From the NCBI GenBank assembly GCA_028702535.1, contig JAQVOR010000028.1, positions 1 to 33,367 on the forward strand: a stretch of 33,367 bases of DNA, in the 5' to 3' direction. The notes beneath the pieces are model-generated. The model made no database searches, was not told the DNA's origin, and saw nothing but the letters and a program-made list of their open reading frames with translations. This DNA comes from Bacteroidales bacterium. GTDB lineage: Bacteria > Bacteroidota > Bacteroidia > Bacteroidales > ML635J-15. The translations under genes and the position numbers were made by a program. Positions 1 through 9,858 of the stretch are shown in pieces. How positions within the stretch are numbered: position 1 is the stretch's first letter; every line of letters begins with the position of its first letter.

Positions 1-437
1 TTTGGGATTTCATACAAAGGATATGAGGGGTTATTATAACATATAATAAACTGATTTATCTCTTCTCTGGTCATTCGCCAAATTCTATTCCATGATTGAG
101 AAACCGAGTCTGAAACAGTACCTATATCAGATCCACTTGCAACTAGAGGGCCAGGAAAAAAATCTCTACCTCTTTGTCTATATTGTTCACCAGCAAATTT
201 TAATTGATTATTTGCGTCTTTACCTCCAATCCAAAGAGATGAGTTAAAAATAGAACATGTTGAACTGTCAGAGGGAATTTGGAAACAAGAACTTCCAGAA
301 AAATCGTTAAATTGATTCCCAACTGGACTTATTAACGCTTTAACATTATTCACGTTTAAATACTCGTACGATAAAGTTTCTTGACTAAATGATACAAGTG
401 TAAGTAGAGCCAAAGCTAAAGTAAAATATTTTTTCAT
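1..437 (-). CDS. Secreted T9SS-type surface protein, N-terminal part (runs off left edge)
   Basis: This reading frame is open from an ATG at 437 to the window edge (145 codons), so the C-terminus lies outside. The protein starts with a signal peptide: MKK, a hydrophobic run of about 14 residues, then a likely cut after SFS/Q. The next ~100 residues contain the short motifs SLWIGGKD, YRQRGRDFFPGPL and WNRIWRMT. This pattern is typical of the start of very large exported Bacteroidota proteins that end in a type IX secretion sorting domain. That family comparison is from memory, and the sorting domain itself cannot be seen. It is transcribed in the same direction as rpe, 109 bases downstream of it. 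The function is unknown; adhesin or surface-matrix protein is only a guess. The exported nature is well supported. Confidence 0.75.
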   Translation of the reverse strand, partial: MKKYFTLALALLTLVSFSQETLSYEYLNVNNVKALISPVGNQFNDFSGSSCFQIPSDSSTCSIFNSSLWIGGKDANNQLKFAGEQYRQRGRDFFPGPLVASGSDIGTVSDSVSQSWNRIWRMTREEINQFIICYNNPSYPLYEIP

Positions 438-546
438 GATACAATATTTAAGTAATTATAATTAGAAACGCTCGATTCTTGTATGCAAAAACCGTTCCAA
501 TCTATAATTTTTGGTCAGATAGTTTTATGAATATTGCAAAATAAGC

Positions 547-1200
547 CTAAAAAGACTTTAATAATTTTATCATCTCTTCAGGATTATCTGCACCAAAAAC
601 GGCAGAACCAGCAACCAAAGCATTTGCACCAGCTTTTACAATTTGCCGATAATTGTTTTTATCAACACCTCCATCAACTTGGATAATTAACCCTGGATTT
701 GTAATATCTGCCATTAAACGCAGTTTTTCTATTTTTCTTAAAGAATTTTTTATAAAAGATTGCCCACCAAATCCAGGATTTACTGACATAATTAGTACCA
801 AATCAAGTTCAGGAAGAATGTCATCGAGCAAATCGACTGATGTGTGCGGATTTAAAGAAACGCCAGCTTTCATTCCTAATGACTTAATCTGTTGTATAGT
901 ACGATGTAAGTGGGTGCAGGCTTCATAGTGAACAGTTAAAATATCCGCTCCTACATTTTTCCATTCTTCGATGTACCTTTCGGGCTGAATAATCATCAAA
1001 TGTACATCGAGAGGTTTTTTTGCAATTTTTTTTATATGCTTTACAACTGAAAAGCCAAATGAAATATTCGGTACAAAAACCCCATCCATGATATCAAGAT
1101 GAAACCAATCGGCCTTGGAGTTGTTAATCATATCAATATCTTTTTGCAAATTATTAAAGTTTGCCGACAACAACGATGGAGCAAGAATTATTTTTTTCAT
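547..1200 (-). CDS. rpe: Ribulose-phosphate 3-epimerase
   Basis: Interconverts D-ribulose 5-phosphate and D-xylulose 5-phosphate in the cytosolic pentose phosphate pathway. The 217-residue length is normal for this (beta/alpha)8-barrel. The N-terminal APSLLSANF, HLDIMDG around residues 34-40, DVHLM at 65-69, NPGFGGQ at 141-147 and QVDGGV at 174-179 are the family signatures. His34, Asp36, His67 and Asp176 are the expected metal and catalytic residues. The ATG at 1200 gives the standard N-terminus. It lies downstream of rpoD on the same strand, but a strong hairpin at 1300-1327 separates them, so it probably has its own promoter. Nothing is odd about the protein. Confidence 0.97.
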   Translation of the reverse strand: MKKIILAPSLLSANFNNLQKDIDMINNSKADWFHLDIMDGVFVPNISFGFSVVKHIKKIAKKPLDVHLMIIQPERYIEEWKNVGADILTVHYEACTHLHRTIQQIKSLGMKAGVSLNPHTSVDLLDDILPELDLVLIMSVNPGFGGQSFIKNSLRKIEKLRLMADITNPGLIIQVDGGVDKNNYRQIVKAGANALVAGSAVFGADNPEEMIKLLKSF

Positions 1201-1299
1201 AATAAATATCTTAATTAATTTTCAAATATACTAACTCGCTTGGCAAAAACCAAAATTTTGAGACTGTAAAATAATTAATCTCTTGTATGTGGGATGTAA

Positions 1300-1327
1300 A
1301 AAAGGAGGACTCTTTGTTCCTCCTTTT
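1300..1327 (-). terminator. Intrinsic terminator after rpoD
   Basis: A perfect 10-bp stem (AAAAGGAGGA with TCCTCCTTTT) encloses an 8-base loop. Read on the minus strand the stem runs into a T-rich tract. It sits 24 bases past the rpoD stop codon and ahead of rpe. Confidence 0.85.
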
Positions 1328-1350
1328 CTCAAAACTGACCTAATTATAAA

Positions 1351-2220
1351 TTACAATAAATAGGATTTAAGCATCTTATGTTTAGTCGATTGTTTTAATC
1401 TTCTTATTGCAGTCTCTTTTAGTTGCCTTACTCTTTCGCGCGTAAGTTCAAATTCTTCGCCAATTTCTTCTAATGTTTTTGGGACACATTTGCCCAGTCC
1501 ATAATATAATCTAATAATCTGTGCTTCTCGTTGTCCAAGTATTTCGAGTGTTCTCTCAATTTCAATTTCAAGAGATTCTTGAAGTAATTCGTTATCTGGC
1601 GAAATGCTGTCATGCATTCCTAAAAGGTCATAAAGATTAAAATCGTCTTCGCTATCATTACTTAGAGGAGCGTCCATTGATATATATCGTGCATACGATT
1701 TTATCGATTCTTTAATATCAGAACATTTGACATCAATTTCAAGTGAAATTTCTTCGGTAGTAGGTTCTCGTTCGTACTTTTGTTCTAACTTAGCAGATGC
1801 GGCATTAATCTTATTTAACATGCCTATTTTATTTAAAGGCAATCTAACCATACGTCCTTGAACTGCTAAAGCATGAAGAATTGATTGTCGAATCCACCAA
1901 ACTGCATAAGAAATAAATTTAAACCCACGCGTTTCATCAAAACGTTTTGCAGCTTTAATTAGTCCTAAGTTCCCCTCGTTAACAAGGTCTTGTAAATTTA
2001 AGCCTTGGTTTTGATATTGTTTGGCTACAGATACGACAAAACGTAAATTGGCTGACACTAATTTGTTGAGAGCAAGCTCATCTCCACTTCGAATACGCCG
2101 TGCAAGCTCAATCTCTTCCTCAGCCGAAATCAATTCTTCGCGACCTATCTCATGCAAATATTTCTCAAATGCAGGAGTGTCTCGATTGGTTACTTGTTTT
2201 GTTATTTTTAATTGTCTCAC
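1351..2220 (-). CDS. rpoD: Primary RNA polymerase sigma factor, short Bacteroidota type
   Basis: Housekeeping sigma-70 that directs RNA polymerase to TTTG / TAnnTTTG promoters. The 289 residues lack region 1.1, as usual in this phylum. Region 1.2 is visible at the N-terminus ([16 protein letters not shown]). Regions 2.1-2.4 include [35 protein letters not shown] and WWIRQSI. Region 4.2 includes [18 protein letters not shown]. The chosen start is a GTG at 2220: it gives the N-terminus MRQLKITK that this family normally has, and no ATG lies near. It diverges from rho across a 256-base spacer. A strong terminator follows the gene. Nothing is missing compared with family members as I remember them. 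Confidence 0.95.
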   Translation of the reverse strand: MRQLKITKQVTNRDTPAFEKYLHEIGREELISAEEEIELARRIRSGDELALNKLVSANLRFVVSVAKQYQNQGLNLQDLVNEGNLGLIKAAKRFDETRGFKFISYAVWWIRQSILHALAVQGRMVRLPLNKIGMLNKINAASAKLEQKYEREPTTEEISLEIDVKCSDIKESIKSYARYISMDAPLSNDSEDDFNLYDLLGMHDSISPDNELLQESLEIEIERTLEILGQREAQIIRLYYGLGKCVPKTLEEIGEEFELTRERVRQLKETAIRRLKQSTKHKMLKSYLL

Positions 2221-2381
2221 ACGATTTAGTTTTTTGTCTCTTAGTATTTTAACGTATAAATCTTTTTGAGGTTGCTTTATTCTTATGTTTTTTTATAAAT
2301 ATTTAATATTATTTTACAACCGACTGTTAATAACTTGTTGCATTTTTTTATTTTTTATTTTTAAGTTCCATTAATTTTATT

Positions 2382-2389
2382 TAAATTTG
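2382..2389 (+). promoter_or_regulatory. Possible -7 element for rho
   Basis: TAAATTTG fits the Bacteroidota -7 consensus TAnnTTTG and lies 88 bases before the rho start. No good TTTG/TTG is seen 17-23 bases upstream, so this is weak. A leader of about 80 bases would follow. Confidence 0.3.
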
Positions 2390-2476
2390 CAATGTTTTTG
2401 TAAGCCCTTGATTATTTTCTCAAAATAGGCTTTTAAATCAAGTTTTAATGTTCAATAAAAATTCACTCTAAAAAAT

Positions 2477-4273
2477 ATGTATGATATATTAGAATTAACT
2501 TCAAAGTTATTGCCAGAGTTAAAAGAAATCGCTAAAACTCTTGGTGTACATAAGGTTGACTCGTTTCGCAAAAAAGAATTAGTATATAAGATTCTTGATT
2601 TACAAGCGATAAAAGCTTCAAATGAGCAATCAAAATCCGATAAATTTCAGCAAAAACGTCCTCGCACCCGAACTAAGGTTCTAAAAGCATATAGTACCGC
2701 TGGTAATAAGGCGGTTGATAAAAAGCCTGAAATTGAAAATGCTGATCAGCAGACAGATCTTTTTAGTGATCCAAAACCTAAAGCTGAGCAAAATAAAGAT
2801 AAGGATATAGTTGTTGAGGCTGAAAAAAAAGCAAAAGCCCCGAAGCAAAAAAAAGAGCCTAAAACTCCAGCTATTTCTGTTTTGGCAGATACAAAAATGG
2901 AGAATAATATACCAGTAGAAAAAGTTATTCCCAAGGAAGTTCAACCAAAATCCAATGTTAAAGTTGAAAAAGAAACTTCTGGAAAAAAAATAGCAGATAA
3001 AAAATTGGTGTTGCGTAAACCTCAAGCTGGTGATACTGTTAAAAATGATGATCAAAATAAGGATGTTTTTGCAAATAATCATAAAAACGGGAATAATTTA
3101 GACCGTAAATACGAGAAAGAAAATCAAAAGAAGGAAGATCTATACGATTTTTCTGGCATTATAACTGTTACAGGAGTACTTGAAATAATACAGGATGGCT
3201 ACGGATTTTTAAGATCTTCTGATTATCATTATTTGAATTCACCTGATGATGTGTATGTTTCTCAATCTCAAATAAAACTTTTTGGATTAAGAACTGGCGA
3301 TACTGTTGAAGGAAGCATTAGACCACCTAAAGAGGGTGAAAAATATTTCCCTCTTATCAAAGTTATTAAAATAAACGGAATTGATCCTGCAATTATGCGT
3401 GATAGAATCCCGTTCGACCACTTAACACCCCTATTCCCTGACAAAAAGTTTAATATTACTGGCAACGGAAAAGCAACAATCTCAACTAGAATTGTTGATT
3501 TATTTGCACCAATTGGAAAAGGGCAAAGAGGTTTAATTGTCGCCCAACCCAAAACAGGTAAAACTGTCTTGTTACAAGAAATTGCAAATGCAATTGCTGC
3601 AAATCATCCAGAAGTTTATCTTATGATATTACTTATAGATGAAAGGCCCGAAGAGGTTACTGATATGGCTCGAAATGTAAATGCAGAGGTTATCGCATCA
3701 ACTTTTGATGAGCCTGCCGAACGTCATGTTAAAGTTTCAAGTATTGTTTTGGAACGTGCAAAACGAATGGTGGAGTGTGGACACGATGTAGTTATTTTAT
3801 TAGACTCAATTACACGCCTTGCACGAGCTTACAATACAGTAGCACCCGCCTCTGGTAGAGTACTCTCAGGGGGTGTCGATTCAAACGCATTGCATAAACC
3901 CAAACGATTTTTTGGAGCAGCACGAAACATAGAAAATGGTGGCTCACTTACAATTTTAGCAACTGCTCTAACAGAGACTGGAAGCAAAATGGATGAAGTT
4001 ATCTTTGAAGAATTTAAAGGTACTGGTAATATGGAGCTACAATTAGATAGAAAATTATCTAACCGCAGAATATATCCTGCTGTTGATATTGTGGCCTCAA
4101 GTACACGTCGCGAAGATCTATTGCTCGATGGAGACTTGATTAATAGAATGTGGATACTTAGAGGATTCCTAGCCGATATGAACTCAATTGAAGCAATGGA
4201 TTTTATGAGAACTAGATTGATGCAAGTGCCTACAAATAAAGAGTTCTTGTTAACAATGGATAAAGGATTATAA
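2477..4273 (+). CDS. rho: Transcription termination factor Rho with long disordered insertion
   Basis: Hexameric RNA-dependent ATPase that ends untranslated transcripts. At 598 residues it is far longer than the ~420 of E. coli Rho. Residues 1-43 are the Rho N-terminal fold. About residues 45-222 are low-complexity and rich in Lys, Glu, Asn, Gln and Pro. The RNA-binding cold-shock-like domain follows from about 223 ([26 protein letters not shown]). The ATPase domain has Walker A QPKTGKT with Lys362, Walker [11 protein letters not shown], and the Q/R-loop region SGRVLSGG. Long polar insertions at this site are known in Bacteroidota Rho and have been linked to condensate formation in Bacteroides. 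That role here is inference. A strong hairpin follows the gene. Confidence 0.97.
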   Translation: MYDILELTSKLLPELKEIAKTLGVHKVDSFRKKELVYKILDLQAIKASNEQSKSDKFQQKRPRTRTKVLKAYSTAGNKAVDKKPEIENADQQTDLFSDPKPKAEQNKDKDIVVEAEKKAKAPKQKKEPKTPAISVLADTKMENNIPVEKVIPKEVQPKSNVKVEKETSGKKIADKKLVLRKPQAGDTVKNDDQNKDVFANNHKNGNNLDRKYEKENQKKEDLYDFSGIITVTGVLEIIQDGYGFLRSSDYHYLNSPDDVYVSQSQIKLFGLRTGDTVEGSIRPPKEGEKYFPLIKVIKINGIDPAIMRDRIPFDHLTPLFPDKKFNITGNGKATISTRIVDLFAPIGKGQRGLIVAQPKTGKTVLLQEIANAIAANHPEVYLMILLIDERPEEVTDMARNVNAEVIASTFDEPAERHVKVSSIVLERAKRMVECGHDVVILLDSITRLARAYNTVAPASGRVLSGGVDSNALHKPKRFFGAARNIENGGSLTILATALTETGSKMDEVIFEEFKGTGNMELQLDRKLSNRRIYPAVDIVASSTRREDLLLDGDLINRMWILRGFLADMNSIEAMDFMRTRLMQVPTNKEFLLTMDKGL

Positions 4274-4306
4274 GAAAAAGATTCTTTTTTTATTAAATCA
4301 ATATTT

Positions 4307-4348
4307 AAAAGTCTGTATTTTGCCTTACAAAGTAAAATACAGACTTTT
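4307..4348 (+). terminator. Intrinsic terminator after rho
   Basis: A perfect 15-bp inverted repeat (4307-4321 with 4334-4348) encloses a 12-base loop. The right arm ends in TTTT. It begins 34 bases after the rho stop, so Rho's own gene ends at a factor-independent signal. Confidence 0.85.
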
Positions 4349-4521
4349 ACATAAATTAAAACTTATAGTTTTTTGACAATGTAATTTAGAACCATTCTAA
4401 TGTTGTTAAAGGTTTTGTAAAACACATAAAAATCAGAGCTTTAATTAATTTAAAATATTAATTTAGCAATTCTTAAAAAGTAACTTAACTAATGTATTAG
4501 TTTTATTTAAAAATATCGAAT

Positions 4522-7500
4522 ATGGCAAAGACAAAAAAATTTATTACATGCGATGGTAACTATGCGGCATCTCACGTGGCGTATATGTTTAGTGATATGG
4601 CATGTATTTATCCGATTACACCATCTTCAGACATGGCGGAGAATGTAGACCAATGGGCTGCTCAAGGCAGAAAAAACATTTTTGGACAAACAGTCAGAGT
4701 TGAAGAAATGCAATCCGAGGCTGGAGCAGCAGGTGCAGTTCATGGTTCACTTCAAGCAGGAGCATTAACTTCTACATATACTGCTTCACAGGGGCTTTTA
4801 TTAATGATCCCGAACATGTATAAAATTTCAGGCGAATTATTGCCAGCAGTTTTTCATGTTAGTGCAAGAAGTCTTGCAGCACAAGCTCTCTCAATTTTTG
4901 GAGACCACTCTGACGTGATGAGTGCTAGACAAACTGGTTTTGCAATGTTAGCAACTGGTTCGGTTCAACAAGTAATGGATTTAGCACCAATAGCTCATTT
5001 AACTGCTATAAAATCTCGAGTCCCATTTTTACATTTCTTTGATGGTTTTAGAACATCTCAAGAGATACAAAAAATAGAATGTCTCGACATGGAAGATTTG
5101 GAGAAACTTCTTGATTGGGAAGCAGTAGAGAGATTCCGTAGTAATGCACTTAATCCTCTTAATCCTGTTACTAAAGGTACTGCTCAAAACCCAGATGTCT
5201 ATTTCCAATCACGCGAAGCTGCTAATAAATTTTATGAAAATATCCCAGATGTAGTTGATGACTACATGCAAGAAATTACAAAACTTACTGGCAGAACTTA
5301 TCATCCATTTACTTATCATGGTGCTAAAGATGCTGAAAATATCGTTATTGCAATGGGTTCAATAACTGACACCCTTGTAGAAACTGTAGATTATCTTAAC
5401 GACCAAGGTAAAAACGTTGGTTTAATTTCTGTACATTTATATCGCCCATTCTCAGAAAAATATTTTAGAAAAGTACTTCCAAAATCAGTAAAAAGAATTG
5501 CTGTTCTTGATAGAACTAAAGAAATTGGTGCTAATGGAGAACCATTGTATCTTGATGTTAAGGATATCTTTTATAATGATGAGAACAGACCATTAATAAT
5601 TGGTGGAAGATTTGGACTTTCTTCAAAAGACACTACACCTGCTATGATGATTTCAGTTTTTGAAAATCTTGCAGCAGCAAAACCTAAAAATCGTTTTACT
5701 GTTGGTATAAATGATGACGTAACACATTTATCATTACCTCTTAAAGAAAACGTTTCTATTCTTTGTAAAGGAACAGTTGAGTGTAAATTTTATGGTCTTG
5801 GTTCTGACGGTACTGTTGGTGCTAACAAAAACTCAATTAAAATTATTGGCGAAACTACAGATAAATATTGTCAAGCATACTTTGCTTATGACTCAAAGAA
5901 ATCTGGTGGTTTTACTGCTTCTAACTTACGTTTTGGAGATAAACAAATTAGGGCTCCATACTTAGTAACTACTCCTGATTTTGTAGCATGTCATGTTCCT
6001 GCTTACCTTGAACTTTACGATGTGTTAGAAGGAATTAAAACTAACGGAAGTTTCTTGCTTAACTCTATTTGGGATGTTGAAGAAACAAAGAACCGCCTAC
6101 CAGATCACATGAAGAAAACGCTTGCACAAAAAAACATTAAATTCTATATTATTAATGCTACAGACATTGCTGAAGAAATAGGCCTTGGTAATAGAATTAA
6201 TACTATTATGCAATCGGCTTTCTTTAAAATTTCTGAAGTAATTCCTTACGATCTCGCTGTTAAAGAAATGAAACAAATGATTATTAAATCATTTGGCAAA
6301 AAAGGCGAAAAAGTAATTAACATGAATAATAAAGCTGTTGATGCAGGTGGAAATGTTACAAAAATTGAAATCCCTGCAGAATGGGCTAATATTAAGGCTG
6401 ACAAATTTAAAGTTGTTAGAACACGTGAAGTTCCAGAATTTGTTTCATCAGTTGCTGATGTTATGTATTCTCAAAATGGAGATAAACTTCCAGTTTCTAC
6501 TTTTAATGGACGTGAAGATGGGACTTTCCCGAACGCTGGCACCAAATACGAAAAACGAGGTGTAGCTGCTAATGTTCCAGAATGGATACCTGAGAATTGC
6601 ATCCAATGTAACCAATGTTCTACTGTTTGTCCTCATGCGGCAATTCGTCCGTTCTTATTAACAGATGACGAAGTTAAAAATGCACCAGCTAACACAAAAA
6701 CAGTTCAAGGTGTTGGTGGAACTAAAGAATACAAATTTAAAATTCAAGTTAGCGTACTCGACTGTACTGGTTGTGGTAACTGTGTGGATGTATGTCCTGC
6801 AAAAAATAAAGCTTTAGAAATGAAACCACTCGGTACTCAAATGGATGAGGTTAATCGTTGGTATTATATGGACGAAATTGTTGGCTATAAAGATACTGTT
6901 TTAGAAAAATCTAAATCTGTAAAAAACTCACAATTTGCTCAACCTTTATTTGAATTCTCAGGTGCATGTGCTGGTTGTGGTGAAACACCTTATATAAAAA
7001 CAATTACACAATTGTTTGGTGAAAGAATGATTATTGCAAATGCAACAGGATGTTCGTCAATATATGGAGGTTCTGCTCCATCTACACCATATTGTAAATC
7101 ATATAATAGCAATAAAGGACCAGCTTGGGCTAATTCGCTTTTTGAAGATAACGCAGAATATGGTTATGGTATGATGGCAGCAACTGAAAAAATGAGAGAA
7201 AAAGTTGCAATGTTGTTAGAAGAAGCAAAATGGACAGGCGAAGCTGCTGATGCTGCTAAAGAATGGCTTGAAAGGAGAGATAATGCCGAAGCATCAGATA
7301 AAGCAACTGACAGATTAATAGCTGCTATCGAAAAACTTAATGATCCTATCGCAAAAGAAGTAATGGCTAAAAAACATTATTTACCAAAACGTTCGGTTTG
7401 GGTATTTGGTGGTGACGGATGGGCTTACGATATCGGTTTTGGCGGACTTGACCATGTTATCGCATCTGGTAAAGACATAAATATTCTTGTAATGGATACC

Positions 7501-8040
7501 GAAGTTTATTCAAATACAGGAGGTCAGGCTTCTAAAGCTACTCCAGCTGCTGCAGTTGCAAAATTTGCTGCTTCTGGAATGAAAACCCGTAAAAAAGACT
7601 TAGGTGCAATGGCTATGACTTATGGATATGTTTATGTTGCACAAGTTGCAATGGGAGCAAGCCAAAGTCAGTATTTTAAAACTATAAAAGAGGCTGAAGC
7701 GTATCCAGGTCCATCATTAATTATTGCTTATTCTCCTTGTATTAACCACGGCTTAAAAGCTGGTATGGGTAAAACACAAGATGAAGAAAAACGTGCAGTA
7801 GAATGTGGATATTGGGCTAACTATCGTTTTAATCCACTTCTCGAAAAAGAAGGTAAAAATCCATTTACTCTTGATAGCAAAGAACCAGATTGGAGCAAAT
7901 TCCAAGAATTCTTAGATGGTGAAGTAAGATACACAGCACTTAAAAAAGATTTCCCAGAGAATGCAGATGTATTATATGCTGCTGCTCTCGAAAATGCAAA
8001 ATGGAGATACAATTACTACAAAAGACTTGCTGATATGTAA
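4522..8040 (+). CDS. nifJ: Pyruvate:ferredoxin (flavodoxin) oxidoreductase, single chain
   Basis: Oxidatively decarboxylates pyruvate to acetyl-CoA and CO2 with reduction of ferredoxin. It is the main pyruvate-splitting enzyme of anaerobes. All domains of the homodimeric form are fused in 1172 residues. The N-terminal pyruvate/TPP-domain signature is YPITPSSDMAE. A double [4Fe-4S] ferredoxin domain has Cys693/696/699/703 and Cys748/751/754/758. The third cluster uses CAGC (816-819) with the later ATGC and SPC cysteines. The TPP-binding stretch begins at GDGW (964) and continues through NTGGQ. The start ATG gives a normal N-terminus. It stands alone between terminators, so it is monocistronic. 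The substrate could in principle be another 2-oxo acid, but the fused architecture argues for pyruvate. Confidence 0.97.
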   Translation: MAKTKKFITCDGNYAASHVAYMFSDMACIYPITPSSDMAENVDQWAAQGRKNIFGQTVRVEEMQSEAGAAGAVHGSLQAGALTSTYTASQGLLLMIPNMYKISGELLPAVFHVSARSLAAQALSIFGDHSDVMSARQTGFAMLATGSVQQVMDLAPIAHLTAIKSRVPFLHFFDGFRTSQEIQKIECLDMEDLEKLLDWEAVERFRSNALNPLNPVTKGTAQNPDVYFQSREAANKFYENIPDVVDDYMQEITKLTGRTYHPFTYHGAKDAENIVIAMGSITDTLVETVDYLNDQGKNVGLISVHLYRPFSEKYFRKVLPKSVKRIAVLDRTKEIGANGEPLYLDVKDIFYNDENRPLIIGGRFGLSSKDTTPAMMISVFENLAAAKPKNRFTVGINDDVTHLSLPLKENVSILCKGTVECKFYGLGSDGTVGANKNSIKIIGETTDKYCQAYFAYDSKKSGGFTASNLRFGDKQIRAPYLVTTPDFVACHVPAYLELYDVLEGIKTNGSFLLNSIWDVEETKNRLPDHMKKTLAQKNIKFYIINATDIAEEIGLGNRINTIMQSAFFKISEVIPYDLAVKEMKQMIIKSFGKKGEKVINMNNKAVDAGGNVTKIEIPAEWANIKADKFKVVRTREVPEFVSSVADVMYSQNGDKLPVSTFNGREDGTFPNAGTKYEKRGVAANVPEWIPENCIQCNQCSTVCPHAAIRPFLLTDDEVKNAPANTKTVQGVGGTKEYKFKIQVSVLDCTGCGNCVDVCPAKNKALEMKPLGTQMDEVNRWYYMDEIVGYKDTVLEKSKSVKNSQFAQPLFEFSGACAGCGETPYIKTITQLFGERMIIANATGCSSIYGGSAPSTPYCKSYNSNKGPAWANSLFEDNAEYGYGMMAATEKMREKVAMLLEEAKWTGEAADAAKEWLERRDNAEASDKATDRLIAAIEKLNDPIAKEVMAKKHYLPKRSVWVFGGDGWAYDIGFGGLDHVIASGKDINILVMDTEVYSNTGGQASKATPAAAVAKFAASGMKTRKKDLGAMAMTYGYVYVAQVAMGASQSQYFKTIKEAEAYPGPSLIIAYSPCINHGLKAGMGKTQDEEKRAVECGYWANYRFNPLLEKEGKNPFTLDSKEPDWSKFQEFLDGEVRYTALKKDFPENADVLYAAALENAKWRYNYYKRLADM

Positions 8041-8060
8041 TAGCAAGATGTTATATTAAA

Positions 8061-8092
8061 AAAAACTCTCAGTCAATTGGCTGAGAGTTTTT
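8061..8092. terminator. Bidirectional terminator between nifJ and hutH
   Basis: A 12-bp perfect stem (AAAAACTCTCAG with CTGAGAGTTTTT) has an 8-base loop, an A-tract on the left and a T-tract on the right. It works on paper for nifJ (plus) and for convergent hutH (minus). Confidence 0.88.
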
Positions 8093-8128
8093 TTGTAAAT
8101 AAGTTATGAGATTACAAATATAATATCT

Positions 8129-9616
8129 CTAGAATGTTATATTCTTTAGAAAGTTTTCCGCTTTATGTAACATTTCATACATTACAATATCGTTTTCTAC
8201 AATTGGAACAACTTGTCTAAATTTTTCAACATAATTTTGCAATTTAGGAGATGTTTTATCTGATTTACGAAAACTCAAGGCTTGGCTTGCAGCAAAAAGC
8301 TCAATTCCAAGTACTCTTTCGGTATTAGCAACAACTCGTAACAGTTTTGTTGCAGCATTAGCTCCCATGCTTACGTGATCTTCTTGTTCGTTTGATGAGG
8401 AAATAGAGTCAACACTTGCAGGCGTACAAAGCTGTTTACTTTGACTTACTATCGAAGCTGCTGTGTATTGAGGAATCATAAAACCGTTATTAAGTCCAGG
8501 ATTAGCAACTAAAAATGGTGGAAGTTCACGTTCTCCACTAATTAGACGGTAAACTCTGCGTTCCGAAATATTGCCAATTTCTGCTAATGCAATAGCAAGA
8601 AAATCTAAAACTAAAGCTAAAGGTTGTCCATGAAAGTTCCCACCACTCAGAATTAAATCTTCGTCAGGAAAAACTGTCGGATTATCTGTAACTGAGTTCA
8701 TCTCGGTTTCAACAACAGAGGCTACATAATTTAAAGCATCTTTTGATGCACCATGAACTTGTGGAATACAGCGGAATGAATATGGATCTTGAACATGTTC
8801 TTTTTCTTTATTACAGATTTCTGAATCTTTAAGGTAAGAACGAATATTACTAGCAGTTTCTATTTGTCCATTATGAGGGCGTATCGTATGTAGATTTTCG
8901 TTAAATGGATCTATTCTCCCTAAATAAGAATCGATTGATAGTGCAGCGATAATATCAGATTTCTGCATAATGTTCTGAGCTCTCCAAACTGCAGTTACCG
9001 CATGAGCAAGCATAAATTGTGTTCCATTCATCAAAGCTAAGCCTTCTTTTGATTTTAGCTTTATAGGTTCAATATTAAGTTGTTTTAATAAATCTGAAGT
9101 TTTTCGTTTTTCATTTTTATAATACACCTCTCCCATTCCAATAAGAGGTAAAATTATATGTGCCAAGGGAGCAAGGTCGCCCGATGCACCTAAAGAACCT
9201 TGCTGATATACAATAGGAATTATATCGTTATTATAAAAGTAAATAAGTTGTTCAACTGTATCAAGACAAATTGCTGATTTACCATAAGATAATGCCTGAA
9301 TTTTAAGAAACATCATCAACTTTACAATTGAACTATCAACCTCATCGCCCATACCGCAAGCATGTGATTTTACAAGGTTTTCTTGGAGTTTTTCTAAATC
9401 ATTATCCGAAATAGAAGTGCTACATAACGAACCAAAGCCTGTATTAATCCCATATATTGGCTTATCGTGGGTCTTAATTTTGTTATCTAAATATTGACGA
9501 CAATGTGTAATACGTTTTATTGCATCCTCTGACAATGCAATTTTTAAACTATTGCTTACTATTTGTTCTAATTCACTTAAACTTAGTTTGGCACTATTAA
9601 TATAATGTACTGGCAT
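8129..9616 (-). CDS. hutH: Histidine ammonia-lyase
   Basis: Deaminates L-histidine to urocanate and ammonia, the first step of histidine breakdown. The 495 residues carry the self-cyclising triad Ala144-Ser145-Gly146 in GSLGASGDLAP, which forms the MIO electrophile. YGINTGFG near residue 54 supplies the conserved active-site Tyr. NGTQ, GGNFHGQP and the SSSNEQEDHVSM stretch are further family marks. The ATG at 9616 is preferred over an upstream TTG at 9640, because it gives the short N-terminus seen in relatives. No hutU, hutI or hutG lies nearby, so it is an orphan in this window. MIO enzymes include tyrosine and phenylalanine lyases; the overall sequence and the His in the NEQEDH segment favour histidine, but specificity is inferred. 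Confidence 0.92.
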   Translation of the reverse strand: MPVHYINSAKLSLSELEQIVSNSLKIALSEDAIKRITHCRQYLDNKIKTHDKPIYGINTGFGSLCSTSISDNDLEKLQENLVKSHACGMGDEVDSSIVKLMMFLKIQALSYGKSAICLDTVEQLIYFYNNDIIPIVYQQGSLGASGDLAPLAHIILPLIGMGEVYYKNEKRKTSDLLKQLNIEPIKLKSKEGLALMNGTQFMLAHAVTAVWRAQNIMQKSDIIAALSIDSYLGRIDPFNENLHTIRPHNGQIETASNIRSYLKDSEICNKEKEHVQDPYSFRCIPQVHGASKDALNYVASVVETEMNSVTDNPTVFPDEDLILSGGNFHGQPLALVLDFLAIALAEIGNISERRVYRLISGERELPPFLVANPGLNNGFMIPQYTAASIVSQSKQLCTPASVDSISSSNEQEDHVSMGANAATKLLRVVANTERVLGIELFAASQALSFRKSDKTSPKLQNYVEKFRQVVPIVENDIVMYEMLHKAENFLKNITF

Positions 9617-9781
9617 GATTAAAATAATTAAATTCAACAAACAAGGGAAATTCTCAAGACTGCATTATTTTATTACAAATAATGCCTTTCTGTTAAGTAA
9701 TATAAGATAAGAAATAATCCAGAGCATTTTTTTTTGCAAAAATAGATAATTTTCGTCTCAAAAAAAAGGATATAATAAAAA

Positions 9782-9831
9782 AGAGCCTAAAGTTTAACAC
9801 TATGAGCACATCTGTGTAAACCTTAGGCTCT
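9782..9831 (-). terminator. Intrinsic terminator after the thioredoxin gene
   Basis: A 15-bp inverted repeat with one mismatch (9782-9796 with 9817-9831) has a 20-base loop. On the minus strand it runs into TTTTTTATTATA. It is 28 bases past the thioredoxin stop. Confidence 0.8.
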
Positions 9832-9858
9832 AAAACCAAAAACCACTAAAACAAATTC

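Noticed and set aside
2681..3082. Minus-strand frame inside rho
   Set aside because: It is a shadow of the Lys-rich insertion, giving a Phe/Ile-rich antisense product with no domain.
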